From: Choanephora cucurbitarum
Lineage: Eukaryota > Mucoromycota > Mucoromycetes > Mucorales > Choanephoraceae
DNA: 64,000 bases
Assembly: GCA_025331435.1 (NCBI GenBank)
Contig: JAIWNI010000014.1
Span: 124,001-188,000, forward strand
Direction of reading: 5' to 3'
The notes under the pieces were generated by a model. It did no database searches and was not told the origin of the DNA. It saw only the letters and a program-made list of their open reading frames with translations. Position numbers and translations under genes: made by a program. Shown here in pieces: positions 21,792-32,626 of the stretch; the stretch's first letter is position 1; every line of letters starts with the position of its first letter.

Positions 21792-24700
21792 ATTATAAAA
21801 TCAAAGGCATGCTTTCGATCTTAATTGAACGATGCTTAGTTTGAAGAATATGTGCTGCCCTCTTCTTGAATGTCTTGTACAAGTTGTTCGTCAATTAATG
21901 AAATGCCAATACATTCTCTAGTAGTTCTACTATTCAAAGCGGTAACCCAGTTGAGCTTAAATGTAGGAAGTTCAAATTCATTAAGAGATCTACTTAGCTC
22001 CATCAATTTGACTTCGACCAAATAAAGTCCATAATCGAGATAAGGACATCTTCATAAAACTTGTCATTGTCATTAGATGTGTACATTTGATTGCTAGGAA
22101 AGAGCTGCTGCAACTTATGTGCTAGATCATCACAAATGGATTCACCAAAGGTTGTCCATAGCGAAATGGGATCAGTCAATTGACCGGATGTCAAAGCTGT
22201 AACAAACAAGCTACACAAATGACTACCAGAAGAAAAAAGAGCTGCTTCCCTAAAGCATCGTATCTATCCTTGACCATCTTCAATCAAATGAAGTTCAACA
22301 CAGGCTTGTTTGAATGTTGGACACTGAATCCCATTGATTGTTTTAAGGTCATCAAATGACTTTGAGCCTGCAATATTGATAAGGACAAGTCGAAGATAAT
22401 ATCTTTCCACGCAAGTAGGGCTACAATAAGGAATTCTCCCAATTTCAAAACCTTTCTTTCTTACTTCCCAATTCTTGTTCTTTCTATTCCATACAAAATA
22501 CTTGAGGAAATCCTGGTACAAATATTTTTGAGCTTCAGAATAATTTTCAGAGTATTTGAAGTAGGCGATCAGCATAGAGCTGCTATTAGTAAAAATATGC
22601 TGTATCTCAGATGAGGTTGCATCTTCAGGAAAGAATACAGGCTGTTCGTTTGGCAAATGCAGAGCTAAAGAGGTTACGGTCGGATCTTCTTCATGCATTT
22701 TATACTCAAATAGTCTTGCAAATGCTTCTGTGGGTTCGATGTAGCGTCCTTGCAAATGTTTGCTAATTTCATCTGCATTGTCACTGAGCTTCAAAGTAAT
22801 GCGATCAGAGCTCTTATAGACATACTTGTTGATGTATTTAATGGCTTGTACACCTTGACAACATTTAACATTAATATGTGCCTTATATCGTTTTGATAGA
22901 ATGGGTTGTAAGGCACGATCCACTTGTTATCAACTTCAATGCTACCACCTCCATATCTTTGAGGGACAGTTACATGATGAAGATTGTCGGGATCAACTAT
23001 AGATGAACGTTTGTACGTAGGGTAGCCGTTCTCGCTAACTATTGTTTCTTCAGAATAGGGTTTAGGGAATCGCTTGGTACATTTTAAGTGACCATTGACA
23101 TCCTTAGCCATACATGGAGATCTTGGATTGAGATCACCACATGGGCCATGTACCATATTTCTAGTTACTATATCGTACAATTCGGGATCAGATTGTTTAG
23201 ATGGCAATTCAACAGACATGATCTGATCTATTTTATCTTGGGTGTCTATATTTTGTCCAGGATCCAGGAATAGGAGCAGATGCAAATGGGGAAGTCCTCT
23301 CTTTTGGTATTCAATGGTTCTGACTAAACCCCTACAAGATCCAAAAAAATTTTTTGATTTAAGATCGTGAAGTAGCTCTTTCACCTTCATATCAAAAACC
23401 CTTGCAACTAAGTCAGGTCTATCAGAAGCAGATTGCCCGGGCAGGAGCTCATCCTGAATCTCAATCCATCTTGGGTTGGCAGTGAAAGTAATGAAAAGAG
23501 ATGGCTTGCCAAAATATCTCACAATAGCCATTGAATCTTGATACAGCTTAGCCATAAAGCGAGAGCCTCCGGTGTAACTTCTGGGCAAGATAAATTGTCT
23601 TCCCAAAGAGTCAGCATTAACATCGTCGTTAATGAGAGCATCTTGGAGACCATTATAAAGGTCATCACGGATGTCAGATTGGTGGTTTCTGATCCAATCC
23701 AACTTGTTCTGATCACAAATTGCCCATGCATCAACCAAGTACTGTTGGAATAACCTCTTAGCCAAAAACAAAGTAGGATATTCATTTGCCCTTTGATGAA
23801 GTCTGTATCGATAGTACTACCTTTGCGTCAATCGAGTAGAGCCATCACTCAATCTCAGACCCCAGTGCCAGCCTAAATCACCCAAGGGAAAAAGAAGCGT
23901 ATAATGTAGTGGCATGTACAAAGCATGATTTTGTGAAATAGCTCTATATGATCGAGATCCCTCATTATCACGGAGATAGATACGAATATTTCTAAAACTT
24001 TCAGAAGTGCTTTCGTTCGGTATAATACCAGCAACTTCATCAGAGGTAGGAAGATTTTCAGTACGATTATCTGATCCAGCTACTAACTCAATTCTCATTG
24101 AAGGATAAATCCGAACAAATGGTGTTTCGCTTTCAATAATCTCAGTATTAATAAGAAGCTCATGTGCATTCATATACAGTCTGACATAAGGATTTTTCTC
24201 ATGAAGCATTGATGTCAAACTACTTATGATTTCTCTATCCAAATCGCTGTTATTGCCTGCTCCAAGTGAAGCTGCAAACTGAGGATCAAAGATATACAAC
24301 TGAGCATATTTTGCATTGTTGTTATCTTCAGATAAAAGAGGACCCTGAGTGTGGCACACTTGGCCATGAATTTGGAAAGGCATATTAGAGATGTTGCTAT
24401 TGCTTATTTTACAGCCCAAAGAAGTGAAAGCGAAAGCAGCATTAAAGCGCCTCAAATTATTTTGAAATGCTGTCCGCGGGAAGTAACATCCTCATGCAAT
24501 CCCTTCACAAATGAGGGAGGATCTTTCAGCAAATTTACTTTAACATCACCAACCTTGCAACGCGACATCCAAAAAACGTTATTTCTAGTTGAGTTAGAAG
24601 GTAACTCGGCCTTCCAGTGCTTAGCACCACATTCGTCGCAAACTTGATCCATCAAACCTAAATCAAATGGCTGGAGGCGAGAGAGCTCAGAAACATTTGC

Positions 24701-24930
24701 TGCAGGCAGCTGAGTTCTTCTTTGTCGAGTTCTAGGTTCGTTGACATTGGCTGTACGACTATTGCTTCTTAGAGTTCTTTGTCTACGCTCCTATGAAATA
24801 AAATGAAGTTAGTGAGATATTTTGCTGCTTAGTTCTGGCTCAAATCTTACACGACACGTATCGCAAGTAATAAATGTAGCACACTTAAAAGTTGAACCAC
24901 ATGTAGTGCATTCTATAATTGGTGTTGGAA
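21792..24930 (-). pseudogene. Helitron Rep/helicase protein, decayed and interrupted
   Basis: Order on the minus strand: a zinc-binding N-terminus (CTTCGSTFKCATFITCDTCR), a probable intron at about 24850-24791, CDECGAKHW, FNAAFAFTSLG, then the Helitron_like_N/Rep domain with FGKPSLFITFTANPRW and the HUH-type HLHLLLFLD, followed by YKAHINVKCCQGVQAIKYIN and later linker sequence. Lesions: a frameshift near 24455, TAG at about 23818, a one-base deletion near 22920, TAG near 22267 and stops after 21840. Frame pieces resembling FNxDRKHAFDFI (start of the Pif1 helicase region) run up to the Tc1 insertion at 21790. The Pif1 Walker motifs are not found. Helitrons move by rolling-circle replication; this copy cannot make its protein. 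Confidence 0.85.
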
Positions 24931-25065
24931 TAATAAATTAAAGGGGAAGGGGAAAAAAATTAAAAGCGTGATATTAGTTATTTCTATTCATCCATAAAAA
25001 AATTGTGCTCCAAAGAAAGAATAGCCCTCTTTTGTAAAACTTTTTGCTTTTGACTATCAGGTATC

Positions 25066-25103
25066 CTTCCATTGCGCATGCGCATGCAATGGCCCAATGG
25101 AAG
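25066..25103. repeat. Palindromic hairpin near the Helitron 5' side
   Basis: CTTCCATTG at 25066-25074 pairs with CAATGGAAG at 25095-25103. A nested alternative pairs CCATTGC (25069-25075) with GCAATGG (25086-25092) around GCATGCGCAT. It is GC-richer than its surroundings. It lies about 140 bp outside the last readable Helitron coding sequence. Confidence 0.6.
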
Positions 25104-26628
25104 ACTGATGTGGTTGCGAGAGCACTTTTTAAAGTACCTTCTTTCGTGGACCTCCCACACTACCGCTTTCCCTGAAGCATGCGCCTGGGTGAGAGGTCGG
25201 TGGTGTAGCTTCTAACGAAAGAAGATTGTATATAACTTGGATACAAATTCCTACATGTACTCTACTCTCTTTATCCGTAAAAAAAACATGGCCTAATTCG
25301 TCTTCTTGCAGCAACTATAGAACGTATAATCAGAAGAGTTGACAATTCAACATTAGTATTTTAAAGCTTTATTTAGATACTTTATTGAAGGCAGAACGAA
25401 AGCTTTTTTGAAAGCCAACACTACACTCAAAGAATGCTGATGATTTTGTCAGTTTACTATAACCAAATAGGTGAAAGAGAAGACATTGTGGTTATTTATA
25501 GTATCGCCAAGTCCGTCGGATCATCAACAAAACAGACAAAGACTATAATCATTAACTTAGAAGTAACAACAATGACAGCGGAATGGCACAAGTATGTCAA
25601 TGTTGCAGCACGAAGAAAGTTGTTCAAAAAAAGACCTTTGTGAGGGTTTTCAGCCTTGCTGTATACAGCCTATTACTCAGCCCTATAACTGAGACATGAT
25701 CTAGACAGGCTACCTAGGTACAACGGCTCCTTATCATTCATAGACACAGATCAATATAGCTCAGTACCGATCACACTTCACTTACATCAGGACAATTGGA
25801 TTGAAGCAATTGTACCAATGGTAACCTTTTGGTGCAATGTGCAAGTGGGTATCTTACCTCTATCCAAAACATCCGATTAGATTACTGTCAATCGCTTACT
25901 CAGTTGATGCAAAAGTTACAAATTAGAAGGCAAATTTTCATCAATAAAGCAGATCAGATTCTGTCTATCTTTTTATTTATTTTTTAGGCCGTCATCGGTT
26001 CCAATCGGCTTTACGCTTGTCTTTACTCTCTTTTTGTTTGTTTGTTATACTTGTGCCTGTTGTATTCTTCGAATGCAACAAGCCTCACTGCAATCCGTAA
26101 TCGCACGGCTTTTGCTCTTACAACAAGTTTATTTTGGAACATGGTATGATTACCGCCAGCAACTGCTGTGCAAGCAAAAGAGAGCCCCCCCCCCTCAAGG
26201 GCTTACAACTGAAAACGAATAAGCCATCTTACTAGTTGTATTTTAGTTGATGGGGGATTAGATTCAACAGCTATTTGATTCTGGGTAGAGTTAGATGAAG
26301 GAAAAAAGAAAAAGAAAACGTAAAAACTGTATACCGTTATAGATGCCAAACGAAACAAAAAACACTTTAGCTCTATATCATCATAAAAACAAACCATGTG
26401 CTTTCACGCTGTTCTTTCTTTTTATCCTCTCATGAGTTCAAATGTGTTTTACACAGCCATTGAAACGACTTGGCAAAGAATATGAGCAGGTCGTACCAAG
26501 TTTTATTAATGTTAATGGGATGCAGAAGCTCTTTGTAAGCTTCAGGCGTTGCTTTTCATCTATTGCCAACGTTTAACTCCACTAAAACGCTGCTTTAACA
26601 TGCCCCATGAATGATGCGAGAAGGTCAT

Positions 26629-26630
<2 letters not shown>
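25104..26630. other. Region without a supported gene, GC-rich island at its start
   Basis: Positions 25130-25215 are clearly richer in G+C than the neighbourhood (GGACCTCCCACACTACCGC..) and the minus frame 25314-25129 is open for 61 codons (EATPPTSHPGACFRESGSVG). I do not recognise it. The remaining 1.4 kb holds only short frames (25434-25643, 26034-26222). It may be part of a repeat family. Confidence 0.3.

Positions 26631-26669
<39 letters not shown>
26631..26669. repeat. AG dinucleotide microsatellite
   Basis: Uninterrupted AG repeat of about 19 units. Confidence 0.97.
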
Positions 26670-26671
<2 letters not shown>

Positions 26672-26824
26672 AAATAGGACATGATTGGCTCCCATTCATA
26701 TAGCCACCACTAGTTAGGCACTACGAAGCATGAATCAAACATTGCATAGAAAAACCTCAACAAAGCTATGATGTTTAGGTAAGAATAGAAATAGAATGGA
26801 TAACAAGTACAGAAATAGTTTGAG

Positions 26825-26947
26825 ACTGTTTTACGTATGCCTTTATTATGAACAAGATAAATGAGAGTATTTATACTATTTCGCTATCTCTGACAGACTT
26901 TCTATCACTGACTTTTTCTAGTCATTAATTTTCCCTGAATCGTAACA
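26825..26947. mobile_element. Possible short solo LTR
   Basis: About 120 bp starting TGTTTTACG (26827) and ending CGTAACA (26947), so the ends are roughly TG...CA and partly inverted. The pentamer TTGAG occurs at 26820-26824 and again immediately after the end at 26948-26952, as a 5-bp target duplication would, but the left copy is two bases away from the TG. Internal sequence (AGAGTATTTATACTATTTCGC) resembles LTR termini. This is suggestive only. Confidence 0.35.
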
Positions 26948-26952
26948 TTGAG

Positions 26953-27599
26953 TGATCATCACGATTCACTATACTCTGTGTTACCAAAGACAATATAAGG
27001 GTATAGAATATCTACCGTGCTTTCTATTTTCTGATGTTCTATCTGATCTATCAGATTCTATCAATTGCCAATTGGATTACTCAATTCAATATCCAGATTA
27101 TGATACGTATCTACATTATCCAAGTATAGACATGTTCTTTAATGATTTGAGGTTCAGATATGCCAAACACGACAGAAGCGTATCAAGAGGGAGAGGACAA
27201 TAACAGCTTTGATAGCTAACAAAACTAGTAATGCTATATTTTTTTAGCGGTTTTGCAACAAATAGCTTATTCTGGCGGATACAGTTAATATTGCATCTGG
27301 CTTTAGAAGTCTTTCGTTCTCTAATTTAAAAGACATGATGCAAAGATAGCAACACTATTAAGGAGCTGCTAAAGATGAGGCAAATTAATTTTGAAACTTT
27401 ATTTACTCGTTTTCTGTTTTTTTCTCATTCTCGACAACTTGAGGGTATTCCAGAGATGGACGAAGCCAAGAACAAGGGACAGGTGACAGAGACAGAGGAC
27501 CAGACAGCACTTCTTTCAACATCGTCATCTCAATTTTTCTCTTTGTATCAAGAATGATCGTCTATAATAAGACAGATACACGGTTGAGTAAACATGTTT
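26953..27599. other. Region without a supported gene
   Basis: Contains an 83-aa plus frame (26952-27203) and a 60-aa plus frame (27375-27557), neither recognised. The right part is the 3' flank of the gene ending at 27600. Confidence 0.3.
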
Positions 27600-29551
27600 T
27601 CAACTCTCTTGTCTATTCAAGAGATTACTTAAATTCAATTGATCGTAAAATGGCATGATGATTGGAATCATCATCAGGTCACTCAAGCATCGAATGCCTC
27701 TAAAAGAAGCGAGCTGCATAAAGGCATAACGGCCGTCATCTTGTATCATCATCTTGAATGTACTTGTATATTGGCCTAAATAATGATACATTTAGCTGAC
27801 ATATAAGACATGTACTTTTCAAGGTTATTTACCATCGTCCATAAGGCCACACACGACTGGAGCGACAACACCAGAAAGAACCAGCCTATCCAACATTATT
27901 TTCATCATGTTGGCAAGCTTGGCCTTGTCAGGCACAAGCTGCGAAGAGACAGCGGCAGGTTTTTTGAATTCGCATACAAAAAGATCAAATGTCTGGCTCC
28001 CAACTGATAGCTTCAAGAGGTAGTCGGGAGACAGAGACAACCAAGAAGAAACATCCTGAGAGCGAGATCGCTTTGTTGCTGTTGTTTCGCTCGATGAGCC
28101 AAAGGAATCAAGTAAAGCAGGCTGCTTTGACAATGGCTCGAGCAAGCCATGGCAACTAGAAAAAAGAAGATGATTAGAGATTATGTATCATTAGAACTAA
28201 AGTTATTTGTAAGTACTACCTTGCTCTTGTTACACTTGGAATATCATCAAAGTAGCTTTCCAACCATGGCATCAAAGTTGATTCAACATATGATTGCTCT
28301 GTGGAAGAGCTGTATGCTTCAACTTTTTTAGAAAAAGCTGTCATCAAATTCAACAACAAGGCTTTTTCCTCATCATCACTGCTATTAGCAGCCAACAACT
28401 CCAAAAGGATTACTTCTGTTGTTGTCTTTTTGTCACCCAAAATCAACAGCTAGCATTATTTGTAAAGACGCGTAAGTTTTCTATGGCTCGTGTTTGCGCT
28501 ACAAGAGAGAAATAATTACCTGAAACACTCTTTTGCACAACAACAAAAGGCGGTCTTGACACTGCTTGTATCCATAAGATACCAACAGTACCTCCCTCAT
28601 CTTCTTTAAAATGTTTGCAGCACCAATATCCTCCAAAGTAGTCATCTTCAGATCAAAGCAAGCAATATAATTTAATGCTCTATTCAAAAGACAATGCATT
28701 TGCATTAGTGATTCTCATCGACACTTATACAGTACTACCCCGCAGTAACGGAATTTAGTATGGATGCAGAGTTATCCATTGTTGCAAAAATTTCATGGTC
28801 TCTTACCTTGCTTTGATCGAGAAGGAACCAATGATACAATGTGAAAAGTGTACATCTAACGTAACTACAATCTCAGGTTTGTACGGCACCAAAACCATGC
28901 AATATTGATTCCATTATTGCGGGGTAGCACTGTAGTCATAAGTATTGCTTACAATAAATGAGCATCACCAAGCTTGATACCTCTCATGGCTTCAGAAACA
29001 GCAGACTTTCGATACAACATTAGTCTATCCGAGAGGTCTTCTCCACCGACAATCAACTTTATAATAAAACAAGATGTTAACAGACATTGAATTTAATATT
29101 ACATGCTGAACAACGTACCTTCATGTCAAGGTAGTTTATTTTGTCTGAATCAAAATAAACGTAGACCTTCTTTGGGCTCTTGCTTGGTTGTTGTGGTTGG
29201 TTCTGCAGATCTTTTCTTTTGCCCTTGCAAGACCAATCTAAATTATTCAGATCCTATTAAAACAAAACAAAAAAGATTTAATCATTTAACTCATGCAATT
29301 TAAAATATACTTACCACTGTCATTTTCATTGTATTTGCAATATTCTTGAACAAGCGCTTGAGCTTATTTTGCTCTTCTTCATTCATCTTGTTGCATTCTA
29401 ATTCATGGCCATATAGTGTTAAGAAATGATTTAGGGCAGCAGAATTGGATTTTTGTTTAAGTAAAAAAGTACGAATTACTATGTGTTTTTGTCAATAAGA
29501 AAGCTAATGCAATAGGTCTATAAAAAACTCACAATTTTGAATATCTGCCAT
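27600..29551 (-). CDS. PD-(D/E)XK nuclease-like protein of unknown function (family member 2)
   Basis: Eight exons in phase (29551-29533, 29478-29315, 29253-29119, 29056-28953, 28679-28520, 28449-28220, 28155-27833, 27775-27600) give 436 aa, almost the length of the member at 11542-13118. The core signature is S-P314-D315-Y ... C-E333-F-K335-K-P, with the same 18-residue Asp-to-Glu spacing. Upstream are VYVYFDSDKINYLDMK and LIVGGEDLSDRLMLYRKSAV; after the core come DKAKLANMMKIMLDRLVLSG, VVAPVVCGLMDDG and a final strand/helix region QLASFRGIRCLSDLMMIPII. There is no signal peptide. One intron (28952-28680) holds a 203-bp MITE. The start at 29551 is followed by a clean donor and preceded by a 10-bp tandem repeat. 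Nuclease activity is inferred from motif only. Confidence 0.75.
28730..28932. mobile_element. 203-bp MITE inside an intron
   Basis: Starts CAGTACTACCCCGCAGTAAC and ends, read from the other strand, CAGTGCTACCCCGCAATAAT; TA on both sides (28728-28729 and 28933-28934). The inverted termini match over about 25 bp with few differences. No coding capacity. It lies fully inside an intron of the gene at 27600-29551; without it and one TA the intron would be about 68 nt, the usual size here. The ends resemble those of the MITE at 52635-52849 and pogo-type TIRs. Confidence 0.85.
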
Positions 29552-29560
29552 TTTGAATAG

Positions 29561-29640
29561 AATAATAAAGAATAATGAAGAATAATGAAGAGTAATGAAG
29601 AGTAATGAAGAGTAATGAAGAATAATGAAGAATAATGAGA
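29561..29640. repeat. 10-bp tandem repeat upstream of a start codon
   Basis: Eight copies of AATAATGAAG-like units (variants AGTAATGAAG, AATAATAAAG). It begins 10 bp upstream of the ATG at 29551, so it is in the 5' UTR or proximal promoter. Confidence 0.9.
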
Positions 29641-29705
29641 GAAAAGATAGTAAAAAGTATGGATTGTAAAAAAAAATACCTACTTATAAAGACTGATTCT
29701 TGGTA

Positions 29706-30288
29706 CAATGGGGCTGCAAAAAATAAGATAAATTTTTAAATTTCCCAAAATCCAAATCACCTTCCAGTCTTTCACTGTCCAGTGCTTGTACTTTCTAGCA
29801 AAGTCGTGCCTTCTTCGGTGGAGGGCATTTAAGAATGGCTTCTTCTGTGCTAATCGGCTTCTGTACACATTCTACGCAATGCACGACGAACGGTGTCCCT
29901 GTGGACCTTGACAGGCAAAGAGGATGTCAATTCAGCTAAAGCTGCGACCCCGTTAAGCACAATGACCCGCTTAAGCATCCTCAAAACTCTAGGACTTAGT
30001 TTTCTAGGTCTTCCAGATCCTTCAGCACGATTTGTCGTACCTTGCAATTTTTTTCTTCTAAAGAGTGTGTAGACGCTGGCCAGTTTTGCACCTGCAGCTC
30101 TTGAAATTTGCTTAGCTTTCATACCGTTTTGGCTTAATTTGACAATAAGACGTTTTTCTGCATCAGTTAAGTGGGTTCTTTGAGCCATTTTGATATAAAA
30201 AAGAGATAAAGGGGATAATCATGCCACGCATTGTCAACATATTTAAGGCGGATATTTAAAATTTTATCTTATTTTTGCAACTCCGCTG
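29706..30288 (-). mobile_element. 583-bp Tc1 element lacking its catalytic core
   Basis: Left end CAATGGGGCTGCAAAAAATA and right end, other strand, CAGCGGAGTTGCAAAAATAA; the TIRs continue AGATAAA..TTTAAAT for about 40 bp. TA flanks both ends (29704-29705, 30289-30290). Coding content is the transposase N-terminus on the minus strand; after HWTVKDWKVIW (about 29757) the sequence passes straight into the left TIR, so the whole DDE domain is missing. This is an internal/3' deletion derivative. Confidence 0.85.
29850..30188 (-). CDS. Tc1 transposase DNA-binding domain only
   Basis: 112 aa from ATG 30188: MAQRTHLTDAEKRLIVKLSQ.., a first HTH (AKQISRAAGAKLASVYTLFR), a GSGRPRKLSPRVLRMLKRV linker and a second HTH (PVKVHRDTVRRALRRM), ending in a stop at 29850. 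A frame change there separates it from RSRLAQKKPFLNALHRRRHD in the overlapping frame (29868-29680). The paired HTH region looks intact and could be expressed as a small TIR-binding protein, but that is inference. Confidence 0.65.
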   Translation of the reverse strand: MAQRTHLTDAEKRLIVKLSQNGMKAKQISRAAGAKLASVYTLFRRKKLQGTTNRAEGSGRPRKLSPRVLRMLKRVIVLNGVAALAELTSSLPVKVHRDTVRRALRRMCTEAD

Positions 30289-30290
30289 TA

Positions 30291-30717
30291 CACAGACGAA
30301 ACACATGGGCTAAGAACTCCTAAAGCAAAGAGAATCACGTTTCATTTTGGCCAATGTGAAGGAAAATATGGGCTTCCACATAAATGTCTGGATGTCTTGT
30401 CAGCTTGCGGATTGCGAGAATGAGCATCATACCAACACATTTGCACTTGAATATCTCTTGCTGAAATAATCAAATATCTTATATTTGCATAATCCGATCT
30501 TACAATTACCCAAAGAAGACGGTCAATGAATAAAGCTAAAAAGGTTGCTGAAACAAAAGAAAGTGAATGGATGAAGACAATTGTAAGATGTCAGAATATT
30601 ATAGGACGCAGAGATTTAGATTCGGTTAAGAAAAAAAAACTCGTGATGTATGAACGATAGAAAGGAAGAAAAGGCTCAGGAGCAAAAAAAAAACGAGGTG
30701 GTATATAGTTAAAAATA
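30291..30717. other. Spacer between two transposon copies
   Basis: No recognised gene. A 44-codon frame from ATG 30525 (MNKAKKVAETKESEWMKTIV) is open but unplaced. CTTACAATT near 30500 and AATTGTAAG near 30582 form a short inverted pair. Confidence 0.3.
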
Positions 30718-31328
30718 TTGCAATACTTGGAGCTTATAAGCCCATATGGCGTAGTAAATGTCAGTGTTAGACGTCCAAAAGTTCAAGCTGCAAGCAAGAA
30801 AAGAAAAACTGTTGGTGGCTCTTCATCATGTCATAAGAAGACTAAAGGTGGTACTGTAACTGGTCACTACTTCAATTTTGTTGCTAGTTGCATGGATGTC
30901 ATGGATTGTCGCCCTGAGTTTAAGGGCCATTATATTGTGATGGATAATGCTCCAATTCACAAACACAAGGACATTCAAAAGGACATTCAAAAGGACATTC
31001 AAAAGGACATTGAAAGTCGCGGGTATCGGTGTGTATACCTTCTTCCCTACTCTCCAGAACTCAATCCTATTGAGCAGTTTTGGTCAGTGGTCAAGAGCAA
31101 GCTTAAAAGAGAAAAGCTATGAGAAGAATAGACAATGACTCTGAGAATTCAAGATGCTTACAACAAGGTCTTGATTAGTGACCTTCGAGGATTTTGTCAT
31201 TATTCTTTGTCAAAGTTTGAAGATTGCTTGAGCAGAAAGCCTATGTAGTATTTTCGTTCACTTTGCTCACGATTAACAAACGAATTTTGTTCTTTCTTTT
31301 TGTGAGCGCATAATTTCCGGAAATAGTG
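30718..31328 (+). mobile_element. 5'-truncated Tc1-like element copy
   Basis: Nearly identical to 21170-21789 of the complete element, starting abruptly at CAATACTTGGAGC and ending with the right TIR (..GCGCATAATTTCCGGAAATAGTG) followed by TA. The left half and left TIR are missing. It carries the second Asp (MDNAPIHKHK) and the Glu (NPIEQFW) part of the DDE domain, with one KDIQ unit fewer than the 21.4-kb copy and TGA in place of TGG near 31121. Confidence 0.85.
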
Positions 31329-31330
31329 TA

Positions 31331-32626
31331 CAATTGTGTGGTCAAAGAAGAAAAAAGAAAGCAACAAAGAGTCCAAATAGCATTTTAGTCGAAAGCAGCG
31401 CTTGGAGTTAATTGTAGATATGTTTTCCAAGATTTAATGGCACTAACACAAAAATGATTGTCCCTTATGTCCAGACGTTCTATTCTCTTGAGATGAATGG
31501 AATCTGATAGCAAGTTAAATTAGAATGTGGCTTTGTTATGACACTACCAGTTGTTCTAAACTTCAAATCATTTATATAATTTTAGCATGTATCGCAGCAC
31601 ATGTCCCAACAATTTTGTAAAGAAAATGCTTCAAATGCATTTCTCAAAAGAAACAAAATGGCTGCTACTAAAGCTACTGATGAAAACGAGATGTTGGCGA
31701 GTAACAGAGACTGAAGATATTAGACAATCTGTGGGTTATCTTGACTGTTTAATACAATTATCACTTGTTTCTTCATCAATGAATATGAAGCAAAAATTCT
31801 TAAGAACAAAAGCTTTAACTTGCATACAATTGCAATTGAATGTGTTCCTCTTCATTTTTCCAATTTTTCCTTTTCACTCCCTTGAACGACTATCAGTTCT
31901 TGACAGTCAGGCAAAGACACAATCGCATATTTAGAAAAAATTGTTGAAATGGGAAAGATACAGCAAGCTTTATTTCAAATCAACCATTTTGTAAGTCTCT
32001 ATTTTAGTGCAAGACAGTGTATTTAGTCCACCCTAAACAATCATGCTTAGTGACAGTTTTGCCTGCCTCATCAAATGTCATCTTGTTAATACGGTATATG
32101 TTGTGAGCTGGGTTATTTTGCCCAAGTCCTCTTTTGTTAACTCTTTTGGGTTTTGTGCGTTTGCTTGATGTGATCAGTGTTAGATTACAACATGGAAGTC
32201 GTGTAAAACCCATTGTTCTATTATTTTCTTTGTCCATCACCTTTCTTCTTTTATAGATTCTATTCATTCTAGGTATCTTATGTTTTTAGCTTACGCTAGA
32301 CATTATAGCACTAATATACTGGTCAGCATGCTTGTACAATTTACCTAATATATTTAAAACAAGGAACCATAGATCATATGCCATAAGCGTTTTCCCTGTA
32401 ACATATCCATCGTATAGAGACTGCCAAATAGTCCTATAAATGAAGATGACAAACAGTAAGCGCATGATCTTACGCCCTCCCTCTTTCCCTTAGAAACTGA
32501 TATTTGTTTCGCATAATGTTGTTGTGGTACTTCCTTTAGATCCCAAAATGAAACTGCGCCCAAGTTGCCCCCCTAGCAGCCTGAATCTTTTTTTTTTCTT
32601 GATAACTTTAAGTTTGCTCTTTTAAA
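31331..32626. other. Region without a supported gene
   Basis: Open frames on the plus strand (31587-31934, 115 aa) and minus strand (32267-32004, 87 aa, containing GFTRLPCCNLTLITSSKRT and ending GWTKYTVLH) are not recognised. The second has coding-like composition and may be the remnant of a transposon or lineage-specific gene. The last 100 bp are the ATP12 promoter with a T run. Confidence 0.3.

Noticed and set aside
24351..24647. 98-aa plus frame across the Helitron
   Set aside because: Shadow of the Helitron coding sequence on the minus strand.
32004..32267. 87-aa minus frame considered as a Fanzor/TnpB zinc-ribbon end
   Set aside because: The Cys spacing and the catalytic flanks of that family are absent.
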